NCBI RefSeq assembly: GCF_014851865.1
Contig: NZ_JACVAM010000004.1
Span: forward strand, 372,001-436,000
DNA length: 64,000 nucleotides
Direction of reading: 5' to 3'
From: Pseudomonas sp. PDM16
GTDB taxonomy: Bacteria > Pseudomonadota > Gammaproteobacteria > Pseudomonadales > Pseudomonadaceae
Shown: positions 27,258 through 49,181 of the stretch, one piece after another
How positions within the stretch are numbered: the first letter of the stretch is position 1
Layout: each line of letters opens with the position of its first letter
Program-made: the position numbers and the translations under genes
The notes under the pieces: generated by a model
What the model was told of the DNA's origin: nothing
The model's input: only the letters and a program-made list of their open reading frames with translations
Databases searched by the model: none

Positions 27258-27276
27258 GATAAGGATTATCATTAAG
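27258..27276. promoter_or_regulatory. Fur box before the ECF sigma gene
   Basis: The 19 bases match the Fur consensus GATAATGATAATCATTATC at 15 positions (GATAAGGATTATCATTAAG). The site lies 33 bases upstream of the sigma factor start and should repress it when iron is plentiful. Confidence 0.82.
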
Positions 27277-27308
27277 ATGCGCCTCACGTTGCAACCGAGG
27301 ATTGGGCA

Positions 27309-27875
27309 ATGGGGACGTTTCGCCGTTGGCAGGAGCCTGCTGGCAAGCCGCTAGGCTTGGGCGCCAACACCAGGGATATCGGGTTGGAGAACCTGTACAC
27401 AGAACATCGGCGAGTGCTGATCGACGCTGCTCAAGGCGTACTCAGTTGCCGTGCTCGTGCCGAAGATGTAGTGCACGATGCATTTCTGAAATTGTGGGAA
27501 AGCGGTGACCGCCACGCCATCGAAGACCCGCTGCGCTACCTGTTTCGCATGGTGCGCAATCTATCCATCGACCGCCTGCGCCGGCAGTCCCTCGAGGGTC
27601 GCTACAGCGCCGACGATGAGTTGCTCGACGAGCTTCCCGCGCCGCAGTCCGGCCCCGAGCAGCGCGCCATCGGGCAGCTGGAGTGGCAGCGCCTTCAGTA
27701 CGCACTGGGCGAATTGCCGGAGCGCACCCGAACCGTATTCACCATGAGTCAGCTGGAAGGCTACAGCCAGCGTGAGGTGGCGACCTACCTCAGCGCCTCG
27801 CCGACCCTGGTGCACTTCCTGCTGCGCGATGCGCTCAGCCATTGCCGCAGCCGCCTCGACGCCGAGGCGGCCTGA
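27309..27875 (+). CDS. ECF sigma factor, iron-starvation type
   Basis: A 188-residue sigma-70 family factor. Region 2 (about residues 27-95: LYTEHRRVLIDAA, ARAEDVVHDAFLKLWE, DPLRYLFRMVRNLSIDRLRR) and region 4 (about 127-182: LGELPERTRTVFTMSQLEGYSQREVATYL) are complete. The sequence and the Fur box resemble PvdS/FecI-group sigmas. No anti-sigma gene lies next to it. It heads the siderophore locus and its probable targets are the paired promoters before mbtH and the receptor. The first about 25 residues are unconserved, so the start could be slightly further in. Confidence 0.88.
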   Translation: MGTFRRWQEPAGKPLGLGANTRDIGLENLYTEHRRVLIDAAQGVLSCRARAEDVVHDAFLKLWESGDRHAIEDPLRYLFRMVRNLSIDRLRRQSLEGRYSADDELLDELPAPQSGPEQRAIGQLEWQRLQYALGELPERTRTVFTMSQLEGYSQREVATYLSASPTLVHFLLRDALSHCRSRLDAEAA

Positions 27876-27899
27876 TGTTTTCGCCGTTCTGGATCTGAC

Positions 27900-29570
27900 A
27901 TGAAACTGCTCAAGCTGCTGTTCCGTGAAAACCGCCTGCCGCTCTCTGGCATCGTACTGCTGAGCCTGTGCAGCGCGGTGCTCAGCGTTGGCGTGATCGC
28001 CTTCATCAACCTCAAGCTGATACGCCTGGAAGGAGAGCTGGCGACCACGCTGCTCAGTTTCCTCGGCCTGCTGGCGCTGCTGATGATCAGCTCGGGAGCG
28101 GGGCAGGTGGCCTTGCACACGCTTGGCCACCGCTTCGTCTACCGCCTGCGTCGCAGCCTGGTGCGCCGCGTGCTGGACACCGATATCGAGCGCCTGGAGC
28201 AGATCGGCGGGGCACGCATCCTCGCCAGCCTGTCCAGCGACATCCGCAACATCACCATCGCCTTCGTCTATATGCCGGAGCTGACCTACGGCCTGATCCT
28301 CAGCATCGCCGCTTTCAGCTACCTGGCCTGGCTATCGCCGGCGCTGTTCGGCATCACCGCTGGCTGGCTGGCGCTCACCCTGCTGGTGGGCTGGTTCTTT
28401 GTCGGCAAGGTCAATCATCACATCCGTCTGTTGCGCGAAGCGGAAGACCACCTGTATCAGGACTACCAGGCGATCATCGACGGTCGCAAGGAGCTGGCGC
28501 TCAACCGTGACCGCGCGCGCATGCTCTACGACGAAGAGTTCGACCGCGACGCACGCGCCTATCGCGACAACGTCACCCGTGCTGACATCTTCAACGGCCT
28601 AGCCGGTAACTGGGCCAACGCTATGGTGCTGGGCAGCATCGGCCTGGTGTTTTTCTGTGCCAGCGGCCTGGGCTGGGCCTCCGGGGAAGTCGCTGCCACG
28701 TTTGCTCTGACCGTGCTGTTCCTGCGCGCACCGATGGTTGCCACCGTCGCCGCGCTGCCCAGCCTGCTGGCCGCGCGTATCTCGCTGGACAAGCTGGAAG
28801 CGCTGGACCTGGCGCCGGAAACCAGCGACATCGCCGCCGTATCCAGCCTGGGGGACTGGCAGAGCCTGCAGCTGGATGGCCTGGTCTATCGCTATCCGGG
28901 GGAGGGCGACGAGGCCGGCTTTGATGTTGGCCCCATCGACCTGGAGCTGCGCCGCGGCGAACTGGTGTTCCTGGTCGGCGGCAACGGCAGCGGCAAGTCG
29001 ACCCTGGCACGCCTGCTCACAGGCCTGCATCGCCCGGCCAGTGGCGAGATCCGCCTGGATGGTCACATTGTGCAGCCGCACCAGTGGCAGTCCTATCGTC
29101 AGCTGTTCGCCAGCGTGTACACCGATTTCCACCTGTTTTCCCGCCTGCTCGGTCCGGCGGCGGCGGAAGTGGACGAGTCGCTGGTCGGACAGTGGTTGGA
29201 TCGCCTGCGCCTGCGTCACAAGGTCAAGTTCGCCGCCGGCCGCCTGGCCGACACGCGCTTCTCCCAGGGCCAACGCAAGCGCCTGGCGCTGATGCTGGCG
29301 ATGCTCGAGGACCGCGACATCCTGATCCTCGACGAGTGGGCGGCCGACCAGGACCCGCTGTTCCGGCGCCTGTTCTACCGCGAACTGCTGCCGCAGCTGA
29401 AGGCTGCCGGCAAGACCGTGCTGGCTATCACCCACGACGACCACTACTTCGACCAGGCCGATCGCCTGCTGAAGATGGATGGCGGGCGCCTGTCCGAGCT
29501 AACTGGGGAAGCCCGTGATCGCGCCACCCAAGACGCGGTGCGCGAGATCGGTGGCTCCGTTCCGGCCTGA
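27900..29570 (+). CDS. cyclic peptide/siderophore exporter, PvdE-like ABC transporter
   Basis: A 556-residue half-size ABC exporter of the PvdE/SyrD (cyclic peptide export) family, with six transmembrane helices in the first about 280 residues and a nucleotide-binding domain after. Walker A is GGNGSGKST near residues 360-368, the signature is FSQGQRKRLAL (a variant usual in this family) and Walker B is DILILDEWAA. In pyoverdine makers PvdE moves the acylated precursor to the periplasm. Here it probably exports the NRPS product. It begins 24 bases after the sigma gene and likely shares its Fur-controlled transcript. Confidence 0.88.
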   Translation: MKLLKLLFRENRLPLSGIVLLSLCSAVLSVGVIAFINLKLIRLEGELATTLLSFLGLLALLMISSGAGQVALHTLGHRFVYRLRRSLVRRVLDTDIERLEQIGGARILASLSSDIRNITIAFVYMPELTYGLILSIAAFSYLAWLSPALFGITAGWLALTLLVGWFFVGKVNHHIRLLREAEDHLYQDYQAIIDGRKELALNRDRARMLYDEEFDRDARAYRDNVTRADIFNGLAGNWANAMVLGSIGLVFFCASGLGWASGEVAATFALTVLFLRAPMVATVAALPSLLAARISLDKLEALDLAPETSDIAAVSSLGDWQSLQLDGLVYRYPGEGDEAGFDVGPIDLELRRGELVFLVGGNGSGKSTLARLLTGLHRPASGEIRLDGHIVQPHQWQSYRQLFASVYTDFHLFSRLLGPAAAEVDESLVGQWLDRLRLRHKVKFAAGRLADTRFSQGQRKRLALMLAMLEDRDILILDEWAADQDPLFRRLFYRELLPQLKAAGKTVLAITHDDHYFDQADRLLKMDGGRLSELTGEARDRATQDAVREIGGSVPA

Positions 29571-29714
29571 GGCCCGCCTCGATTCGCTTTTCGGAGTGCT
29601 CACGCAGTGGGCGCTCCGCAGATGCCTCACCCGAGTTTCTTTTCTGATTTCAATGATGGGCGGGCTGTAATTGGCTCGTCGGGCACTGTCATGTCCGCGC
29701 AATCGAATTAAATG

Positions 29715-29738
29715 CAAATTATTCGCAGCTTCATGCGT
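29715..29738 (+). promoter_or_regulatory. ECF sigma-type promoter before mbtH and the NRPS genes
   Basis: CAAAT (29715-29719), 16 bases, then CGT (29736-29738) followed by CT. The layout copies the iron-starvation promoter form TAAAT-N16-CGT and matches the promoter before the receptor gene in spacing and in most -10-side bases (TC.TGCGTCT). It is 36 bases before the mbtH ATG. Confidence 0.7.
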
Positions 29739-29773
29739 CTTTAAAGCGTGCCACTTTTCATGAGGGATGCCCT

Positions 29774-29977
29774 ATGAGTCTCGATAACCCCGAAACCACC
29801 TTCCTGGTGGTAGTCAACGACGAGCAGCAATATGCCATCTGGCCGGCCTACAAGGCCGTTCCTGCCGGCTGGCGCGAAGACGGCGTACGTGGCGACAAGC
29901 CGACCTGCCTGGCGCACATCTCCAGCGTTTGGACCGACATGCGCCCGCGCAGCCTGCGCGAGGCCATGGACGCCTGA
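29774..29977 (+). CDS. MbtH-like NRPS accessory protein
   Basis: A 67-residue MbtH-family protein that binds NRPS adenylation domains and aids folding or activity. Family landmarks are NDEQQYAIWP, the invariant tryptophans, AGWREDG and the ending TDMRPRSLRE. It is the first gene of the assembly-line operon; its stop overlaps the next start (TGATG). Confidence 0.95.
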   Translation: MSLDNPETTFLVVVNDEQQYAIWPAYKAVPAGWREDGVRGDKPTCLAHISSVWTDMRPRSLREAMDA

Positions 29978-30702
29978 TGCAGCTGTTCTGCCTGGCTCAT
30001 GCCGGCGCCAGCGCCATGCCTTATGCACGCTGGCGCAAGCGCCTGCCTCGTTGGCTGGAAGTCTGCCCGCTGGAATTGCCAGGCCGCGGTGCCCGCGAGG
30101 GCGAGCCGCTGTGCCAGGAGCTGCCGGCGTTGCTGGCCGACCTCAAGCAGGCCTGGCTACGCGAATGCAATGGACCCTATCTGCTGTGGGGCCACAGCCT
30201 GGGCGCCATGCTCGCCTTCGAGCTGGCCCAGGCGTTGATTGCCGATGGCTACGAGGCGCCGCTGGCGCTGTTCGCATCGGCCTCGCGTGCGCCGTCTCGC
30301 CGCCTGCAGGCGCCGCGCATGACTTCGCGCAGCGATGGCGAGCTGTTCGCCGGCCTCGATGGTTTCGCACGCCTGCCGCGCGAGCTGCTGGCCGACCCGC
30401 TGTTCCGCCGCGAGCTACTGCCGGTATTACGCAGTGATTTCGCCGTGGCCGAGAGCTATCGCTACCAGCGCCGCGCGCCCTTGCCCTGTGCGCTGCATGT
30501 GCTCGGCGCGCGGCGTGACTGCCTAAGCGAGGACGACCTGCGTGCCTGGCGCCGTGAGACCCGTGGCCCCTTCACCCTGGAATGGCTGGATGGCGATCAC
30601 GCCTACCTGCGCCCCCAGGAAGACGAACTGCTGCCCCTGATCGAATTCCATGCTTCGCGCCTGCTGCGGCGCGAGGCGGCCGGCATGCCCCTGGGCGCCT
30701 AG
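29977..30702 (+). CDS. type II (editing) thioesterase
   Basis: A 241-residue alpha/beta hydrolase of the GrsT/PvdG class that clears misprimed carrier domains. The nucleophile motif is GHSLGAM, and the catalytic histidine lies in DGDHAYL near the C-terminus. The start at 29977 overlaps the mbtH stop, indicating translational coupling. It lies 23 bases before the first NRPS gene. Confidence 0.9.
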   Translation: MQLFCLAHAGASAMPYARWRKRLPRWLEVCPLELPGRGAREGEPLCQELPALLADLKQAWLRECNGPYLLWGHSLGAMLAFELAQALIADGYEAPLALFASASRAPSRRLQAPRMTSRSDGELFAGLDGFARLPRELLADPLFRRELLPVLRSDFAVAESYRYQRRAPLPCALHVLGARRDCLSEDDLRAWRRETRGPFTLEWLDGDHAYLRPQEDELLPLIEFHASRLLRREAAGMPLGA

Positions 30703-30725
30703 GCCACTCTTTGCGAGGTACTGTG

Positions 30726-41515
<10,790 letters not shown>

Positions 41516-41519
<4 letters not shown>

Positions 41520-44500
41520 CCGCGCCCATCGACAAGGCCGCCCTGGCGCGCCGTTTCCTTGCCCTCGGCGCCCCCGAGCAGAAGCGTTTTCTCGAACTGC
41601 TGGCGGGCAAGGGCATCCGCTTCGACCGCCTGCCACTGGTGCCTGCACCGCGTGGCGAACATCTGGTCGCCTCGCATGCCCAGCAGCGTTTGTGGCTGGT
41701 AGCGCAGATGGAACCGGACAGCAGCGCTTACCACATGGTCGGCGCCTTCTCCCTGGAGGGCGAGCTGGATCGCGGTGCGCTGCTGGCGGCGCTGGAACTG
41801 ATAGTTGGGCGCCACGAGGCGCTGCGTACGCGCTTCTACGAGCACGACGGCCAGCTGTGCCAGCACATCGACCCGGCGGGGCCGCTGGCCCTCGACGAGC
41901 AGGATGTACAAGACCGACCGGAGGCGGTGCAGGCTCTGGCCGATGCCCATGCGGCGCGCGCTTTCGATCTGGTCGAAGGGCCGCTGCTGCGCGTGCAGTT
42001 GCTGCGCCTGGCCGGGAACCAGTGGCGCCTGCAGATCGTTTGCCACCACATCGTCTCCGATGGCTGGTCGATCGGTGTGTTCGCCGAGGAGCTGGGCCGT
42101 GCCTATGCCGCCCTGCGTCTGGGCCAGCAACCGCAGCTCGACGAACTGGCGATCCAGTACCCGGACTATGCCCAGTGGCAACGCGCCTGGCTGGCCGCCG
42201 GCGAACGCGAGCGGCAGCTGGATTATTGGCGTGAGCGCCTGGGCGACGAGCAGCCGGTGCTGGCCTTGCCCTACAAGCTGGATGCCTCCGGCCAGCGCCA
42301 CGCCCAGCGCCAGGCCATCGAGGTGCCGCAGGCCCTGGCCGAACGCCTGCGCCAACTGGCCCAGGGCGAGGGCGCGACCCTGTTCATGTTGCTGCTGGCG
42401 TCCTTCCAGCTGCTGCTGGCCCGTTACAGCAACCAGCGCGATATCCGCGTCGGCGTGCCGGTAGCCAACCGTCAACGCGCCGAGACGGCGCCGCTGGTGG
42501 GCTTCTTCGTCAACACCCAGGTGCTGCGCGCCGAGATCAGCGCGGACATGAGTTTCCGCCAGTTGCTGGCCGACGTACGCCGCCACGCCCTGGATGCCCA
42601 GGATCAGCAGGATCTGCCGTTCGACCAGTTGGTGGAGGCCCTGGCCCCAGAACGCAGCCTGGGCCAGACGCCACTGTTCCAGGTGCTGTTCAACCACCAG
42701 AAACGCGATCTCGGCGCCTTGCAGCTGCCGGGCCTGAGCTTGCAACCACTGGCCCAGGGCGTGCCGCATGCGCTGTTCGACCTGGCGCTGGACAGCCACG
42801 AAGACAGCAGCGGCCGCCTGCACCTGACCCTGACCTGGGCCCGCGAGCGCCTCGACAATGCGCAGATGCAGCAGATGACTGCCCATTTGCTGGGCCTGCT
42901 GGAGCAGGTCAGCGCCATGCCGGATCAGCCCCTGGTGCGCCTGCAATTGCTGGATGCCGGCGACCAGACGCGCCTGGCCGAGTGGAACACGCCACGACAG
43001 GGCTTCGATGCTGCGAGTTTGTTGCCGGAGCTGATCGCCGAGCAGGCGCGCCTGCGCCCCGAAGCCATCGCCCTGGTGCATGGCGAGGAACGCATTTCGC
43101 TCTCTGAACTGGAAGCTCGCGCCAATCGCCTGGCCAATCTGCTGGTGGCCCACGGCGTGCAGCCAGAGTCACGTGTCGGCGTCTCACTGGAGCGTGGCAG
43201 CGCGATGATTGTGGCCATGCTGGCGGTGCTGAAGTCCGGCGGTGCCTTCGTGCCGCTGGACCCAGACTACCCGCGCGAGCGTTTGTCTTACATGGTCGAG
43301 GACTCGGGGCTGAAGTGGCTGATCACTTCGTCCGACTTGGCCGAGCGGCTACCGCTGTCTTCAGCCGTTGAGCCGCTGTATCTGGATCAGCTGGGCCTGT
43401 CCGCTTTCGAGGCCTCGACTCCAGCCATCCAGCTGCATCCGCTCAATCTGGCCTACCTGATCTACACCTCCGGCTCCACCGGCCAGCCCAAGGGCGTGGC
43501 GGTGAACCATCTCGGCCTGACCATGCATGTACAGACCATCGGCCAGCGCTATGGCATGACGCCGGACGATGTAGAACTGCACTTCGCCTCGATCAGTTTC
43601 GATGGCGCCCTGGAACGCTGGACGGTGCCGCTGGCCTTCGGCAGCCGCCTGGTGATCCGCGATCAGGAGCTGTGGAGCGCCGAGAAGACCTGTCAGGTAA
43701 TCGCCGATGAAGGCGTGACCATCTCCTGTCTGCCGCCGAGCTACGCCCAGCAGCTGCTGGATTGGGTCGAGTCGCAGAACCTCAAGCTGCCTGTCAGGTC
43801 ATGGACCCTGGGTGGCGAAGCCTTTACCCGCGAGACCTACGAACGGCTGCAGAAAGTCCTGCAACCGCAACGCATCATCAACGGCTACGGCCCGACCGAG
43901 ACGGTAGTTACGCCGCTGATCTGGGAAGCCTATCCGGGTGACTCCTTCGAAGCCGCCTATGCGCCCATCGGCAATCCGGTTGGTCCGCGCAGCTTGTATG
44001 TGCTGGATGCCGAGCTGAACCTGCTGCCCATCGGCGTCGCCGGCGAACTGTATATCGGCGGCGAAGTGGGCCTGGCCCGTGGCTACTTCCAGCGCCCGGA
44101 ACTGACCGCCGAACGCTTCCTGCCCGATCCGTTTGGCGCTGCTGGCGAGCGTATGTACCGCACCGGCGACCTGGTGCGCTGGCGCGAAGAGGGCACCCTG
44201 GATTACCTCGGCCGCGTCGACCATCAGGTGAAAATCCGTGGCTTCCGGATCGAACTTGGTGAAATTGAAAGCCAGTTGCTGGCCCTGGAAGGCGTGCAGG
44301 AAGCGGCGGTGATCGCCCGTGAGACGCCGACCGGCAAGCAGCTGGTGGGTTATGTGGTCGCTCGCAATAACACCGACGCCAATGCCTTGCGCAGCGAACT
44401 GGCCAAGGTGCTGCCGGACTATATGGTGCCGGCGCAGATTATCGCCCTGGAAAAACTGCCGCTGACTCCGGCCGGCAAGCTGGATCGTGCCGCGCTGCCC

Positions 44501-46903
44501 GAACCGACGTGGCAGAGCCAGTCCTACGAAGCGCCACAGACCGACAACGAACGCATCCTCGCCGCCATCTGGGCCGAAGTGCTCGGAGTGGAGCGGGTAG
44601 GGCGCCAGGACCATTTCTTCGAACTGGGCGGCGACTCCATCGTCGCGCTGCAGGTGGTCAGCCGTATCCGCCAGCAAGGGCTGCAGCTGGCACCGCGCGA
44701 GCTGTTCCAGTTCCCGCGCCTGGCCGAACTGGCCAAGGTTGCGCGGCTGGCCGGAGCGGAGGAAGCGCAAGAGCCGGTAACCGGCGAGCTGGCGCTGACG
44801 CCGATCCAGGCGCATTTCTTCGCCATGGGCCAGGCCCAGCCGGCACACTGGAACCAGGCGTTGAACCTGGAACTGCTGCGCTCGCTCGATCCGCAATTGC
44901 TGGAGCAGGCCCTGCAGGCCCTGGTCGCCCATCACGACGGCCTGCGTTTGCGCTTCAGCGAGGAGCAGGGCTACTGGCGGCAACACTATGCCGAAGTGGA
45001 CGTCGAGCAACCGTTGCTGTGGCTGCGCGAAGCCGGCAGTGATGCCGAGGCCGAGCAGCTTTACCAGCAGGCCCAGCAGAGCCTCGACCTGGCCAACGGC
45101 CCGCTGCTGCGGGCGCTCTACCTCAAACAGTCCGGCCAACCCGAGCGATTGCTGCTGGCGGTACACCACCTGGTGGTGGACGGCGTGTCCTGGCGCATCC
45201 TGCTGGAAGACATTCTCGCTGCTTATCGCCAACTGGAAGCCGGGCAAACGCCGCGTCTGCAGAGCAAAACGGTGTCCTACAAGGCCTGGAGCGAAGCGTT
45301 GCAGGGCTGGGCAGGCAGCGAAGCTGCACAGGTCGAACTGGATGCCTGGTGCAGCCGCCTGAGCGGTTCGGCCCTGGCCTTGCCGCGTGAGCTGGATGGA
45401 GCCACCGTCACCCACGGCGACAAGCGCGAAGTGCGCCTGGCCCTGGATGCCGCCGATACCAAGCGCCTGCTGCAGGCGCCGGCGCAGCTCGGCGTGCGCA
45501 TCGACGCCTTGCTGCTTACCGCGCTGACCCGCGCCCTGTGCCGCTGGAGCGGCCAGCCGGGCCTGCGGATCAACCTCGAAGGTCACGGCCGCGAGGCACT
45601 GGCCGGCGAGCTGGACCTGTCGCGCACGGTCGGTTGGTTCACCAGCTTGTATCCGCTGCAGTTGCCACACGTCATCGACGTGAGCGAGCACCTGCAGCAG
45701 GTTCAGCAACGCTTGCAGCAGATCGAGCACGGCAGTCAGGGCTACGGCGTGTTGCGTTGGCTGGGCTCTGCTGAAGCACAGACCGCCTTGGCTGACCTGC
45801 CGAGTGCGGAAGTCACCTTCAACTACCTAGGCCAATACCAGGCCGGCGCAGCGGCGGATTGGTTCCGCCCGGCCGGCGGCGGTGGCGCGGCAGTGGCCGC
45901 GGACAATCCGCTGGCCAGCCGTCTGGGGGTCAATGGCCAGGTATTCGACGGCCTGCTTCAGTTGTCCTGGGAATACGCGGCCACGCAGTACAGTGCGGCG
46001 ACCATCGAGCGCCTGGCCGCGAGCTATCGCCAGGAATTGCTGGCCTTGCTGGAACTGGCCCGCGGCCAGAGCGTGCAGGGCCCATCGCCCTTGCTGCGCC
46101 TGACCCGCCAGGCTGCCGCTGCGGCACCGGTGTTCTGTCCGCATCCGGTCACTGGTCGGGTCACCGGTTACCAGCCGCTGGCCGCACGCCTGGACGGCGT
46201 GCGCGACGTGTTCGGCCTGCAATGCCGCAGCTTCCTCGATCCGGCCTGGCGCGATGCCTCGCTGGGCGAGATGGCCGATGCCTACCTGGACGCGCTGCTC
46301 AAGCAGCAGTCACAGGGGCCGTACCGCCTGGTTGGCTGGTCACTGGGCGGCAGCCTGGCCCTGGAGCTGGCTGCACGCCTGGAGGCCCGTGGCCATGAAG
46401 TGGCCTTCCTCGGACTTCTCGATTGCTATGTGCCGGGCACCGAGATCGCTGGCGATGACGCCCGCCATCCGCAGGCCCGCGCCAAGCTAGGCGAACACCT
46501 GCAACTGCTGGCTCCGGAACTGCCTGCCAAAGCCTGGGACAGCCTGTTCGAACGCCTACTGCAACTGGAGCCGCTGGAATGGCCGCAAGCCTGCAGCGCC
46601 TGGTTCGCCGGTCAGCCGCTGGACGGCATGACCCGCCAGAGCCTGGAAGAACTGCTGTTCGCCTGGTCCGTGGAGCAGCACATGCGTCGTCTATGTGCTG
46701 GTTACGCACTGCCTAAGGTCAAGGTGCGCCTGCATTGCTGGTGGGCGGCACAGCCGACAGGGCGTGCGCAGTTGCTTGAAGGTGGTCTGGAGCAGGTGCA
46801 GGGCAGGGCGGCCAGCCATCGCTTGGTCGACACCGATCATCAGAGCATCGTGCGCCATCCGCAGGTACTGCAGGATCTGGCGGCCGTGCTGGGTAACGAA
46901 TAA
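41516..46903 (+). CDS. NRPS 2: C-A-T-E-TE (terminal module)
   Basis: A 1795-residue synthetase finishing the assembly line. Residues 1-35 form a docking helix region (AALARRFLALGAPEQKRFLE). Then follow C 52-482 (HHIVSDGW at 177), A 488-1000 with the same pocket as modules 1 and 2 (D-G-E-C-T-G-G-V-T-K), T (S1041), E 1089-1512 (HHLVVDGVSW at 1217, EGHGRE, FNYLGQY) and a type I thioesterase 1532-1792 (S1609 in GWSLGG, H1775 in DTDHQSI). The start is a GTG overlapping the upstream stop behind CTGGAGG. The E domain before the TE predicts a D-configured last residue. Confidence 0.93.
42980..44686 (+). repeat. near-identical A-T domain copy 3 (module 4)
   Basis: Third copy of the 1.7 kb segment, here in the second NRPS gene. 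The linker reads NNTDANAL. Same specificity pocket as the other two. Confidence 0.85.
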
Positions 46904-46936
46904 CGGAGATGGCTGGAGAAACTGCCATCCGGTTAC

Positions 46937-46960
46937 TAAATTTCGTTCGGCCTCGTGCGT
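46937..46960 (+). promoter_or_regulatory. ECF sigma (iron-starvation) promoter before the receptor gene
   Basis: An exact TAAAT-N16-CGT element (46937-46941 and 46958-46960) followed by CT. It is 62 bases before the receptor ATG. It is the better of two matching elements in this locus. Confidence 0.78.
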
Positions 46961-47021
46961 CTAGTAGAGGCAAGACATATAAATGCGAATTCTTCTAATT
47001 TGATTTTGCTGGGGAGCCCTG

Positions 47022-49181
47022 ATGGATCAGTCGAAATGCCAGGCCAAAGTGCCATTCACGCGTGCCCGTCTTCCGCTAGCCATGGCCTGCGCGCTGAGTG
47101 CGTTCAGCATGGGGCTGCATGCCGAAGACCAGGCCGTTCAGCTTGAGGCAATCAACATCAGTGGCGAACTGGATAGCCCGGTCGGCGAAGATCAGGGATA
47201 TGTGGCCAAAAACAGTCGAAGCGCCACCAAGATCAACACACCGCTGAGAGAGACTCCGCGCTCGATATCGGTAGTAACCCAAGCGCAGATGGATGATCGC
47301 AACGTCCAGACCATTAGCGAGGCACTGCGCTACTCCGGTGGCGTGCAGGCCGGCTTCTATGGTGAGGACAACAAGCAGGACTGGTTCATCATCCGTGGCT
47401 TCAAGCAGGCCAACAACGGCCTGTTCATGGATGGCTCGCGCATCTACTCCAGCGCTTTCTACAGCTGGCAGATCGACCCCTACATGCTCGAACGCATAGA
47501 AGTACTCAAGGGCGCGGCCTCCGTTCTTTATGGCCAGACCCCGCCAGGTGGCCTGATCAACCTGCAGAGCAAGCGCCCAACCGCCGACAGCAAGAACGAG
47601 ATCGGTATCCAGTACGGCAGCTTCGACCGCAAACAGATCAATCTGGACGTAGGCGGCAAACTGGATGAGGAAGGCGACCTGCTGTATCGCTTGGTGGCAC
47701 TGAGCCGCGACACCGGCACTCAGGTCGATGATGTGGACGCCGCGCGTATCCTGCTTGCCCCCTCCATGACCATCAATTTCAGTGAGGACACCTCCCTGAC
47801 CCTGCTGGCCAGCATGCAGAAGGACCGATCCGATCCTCAGCTGCAGTTCCTGCCCTCCAGCGGCACCATCACCCACAATCCGAACGGTGACATCGATACC
47901 GATACCGCCGTTGGCGACCCCAGCTACGAGACTTTCGATCGCGACCAGTACACCCTGGGCTACGAGCTGAACCATCGCATCAGCGATAACTGGGACTTCC
48001 AGCAGAACCTGCGCTATGGCCACATGGACCTGGAGCTGCGTCAGCTGTTCTTCTACGGCAACATCACCGATCGGGTGATCAATCGCGGTCTGACCTACAA
48101 CGACGGCAAGGCCGACAACCTGTCGGTAGATAACCGTCTGCTCGGTAACTGGTTCGGTGATCGCTGGGAGAACACTCTGCTGCTTGGCGTCGACTACCAG
48201 CAGTTGAAGATCAAGGACCGCAGTCCCAACGGCTACCCGAACTTCCCGGTCATTCCGCCACTGGACATCTACAACCCGGTTTACCACCAGCCGATCGGTG
48301 ATTTCGCCCTGCAAGACAAGGACACCCGCGCCGACCAGATGGGTTACTACATTCAGGAGCAGCTCAAATACGACAACTGGGTGTTCCTGCTTGGTGGCCG
48401 CTACGACAAGTCGCGAACCGACTTCGACAACCAGACTACCGGCGTCGGTCATGACGTGCGTGACGAGGATTTCACCTGGAGCGGCGGCATCGCCTATGTG
48501 TTCGACAACGGCCTGACTCCCTACATCAGCTATTCCGAGTTCTTCCTGCCGATTACCGACCTGAACGCCGTCACCGGCGATCCGTTCGAGCCCGAGAAGG
48601 GAGACCAGAAGGAGATCGGCATCAAGTACCAGCCGCCGGGCATGGACGCTATGTTCACCGCAGCCCTATTCGAGCTGACTCAGGAGAATGTCAGGAAGAA
48701 CCTGGCCACCCCGACCGGCAGCGTGCCGACCCAGCTGGGAGAAGTACGCAGTCGTGGTATCGAGTTGGAAGCGCAGGCCAATGTCACCGAAAACGTCAGC
48801 CTGATCGCCAGCTACACCAAGCTCGATCCGGAAACCACCAAGACCACCCGTCAGGCAGAGAAGGGCAAGACGCCAGCCAACATCGCCGATGAGATGGCAT
48901 CGCTCTGGGCCAACTACCAGTTCCACGGTGGAGTCCTCGACGGCCTGGCCTTTGGCGCAGGCGTACGACACACCAGCTCCAGCTACGGCGATAACACCGA
49001 AACCCTGGAAGTGCCGTCCTACACGCTGCTGGATGCGATGGTCAGCTACCGGATCCAGGACATCCGCCTGCAACTCAACGCGAATAACCTGACCGACAAA
49101 GAGTACGTCACCGCCTGTGACTACTACTGCTGGTACGGCAACCGCCGCAACGTCATCGCCAGTGTGAGTTATGACTTCTAA
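47022..49181 (+). CDS. TonB-dependent hydroxamate-type siderophore receptor
   Basis: A 719-residue outer-membrane receptor of the FhuA/FoxA/FpvA class. It has a signal peptide (cleavage probably after GLHA near residue 34), a plug domain with TPRSISVVTQ and the FIIRGF and LKGAASVLYGQTPPGGLINL landmarks, a 22-strand barrel, and a C-terminal aromatic residue (SYDF). There is no N-terminal signalling extension, so it is not a cell-surface signalling receptor. A cysteine pair in ACDYYCWYG near the end resembles the conserved disulfide of FhuA-type receptors. It is very probably the uptake receptor for the ferric form of the local NRPS product. Confidence 0.92.
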   Translation: MDQSKCQAKVPFTRARLPLAMACALSAFSMGLHAEDQAVQLEAINISGELDSPVGEDQGYVAKNSRSATKINTPLRETPRSISVVTQAQMDDRNVQTISEALRYSGGVQAGFYGEDNKQDWFIIRGFKQANNGLFMDGSRIYSSAFYSWQIDPYMLERIEVLKGAASVLYGQTPPGGLINLQSKRPTADSKNEIGIQYGSFDRKQINLDVGGKLDEEGDLLYRLVALSRDTGTQVDDVDAARILLAPSMTINFSEDTSLTLLASMQKDRSDPQLQFLPSSGTITHNPNGDIDTDTAVGDPSYETFDRDQYTLGYELNHRISDNWDFQQNLRYGHMDLELRQLFFYGNITDRVINRGLTYNDGKADNLSVDNRLLGNWFGDRWENTLLLGVDYQQLKIKDRSPNGYPNFPVIPPLDIYNPVYHQPIGDFALQDKDTRADQMGYYIQEQLKYDNWVFLLGGRYDKSRTDFDNQTTGVGHDVRDEDFTWSGGIAYVFDNGLTPYISYSEFFLPITDLNAVTGDPFEPEKGDQKEIGIKYQPPGMDAMFTAALFELTQENVRKNLATPTGSVPTQLGEVRSRGIELEAQANVTENVSLIASYTKLDPETTKTTRQAEKGKTPANIADEMASLWANYQFHGGVLDGLAFGAGVRHTSSSYGDNTETLEVPSYTLLDAMVSYRIQDIRLQLNANNLTDKEYVTACDYYCWYGNRRNVIASVSYDF

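Noticed and set aside
29593..29617. Imperfect hairpin after the PvdE-like gene
   Set aside because: The stem has a wobble pair, the loop is 11 bases and no T tract follows.
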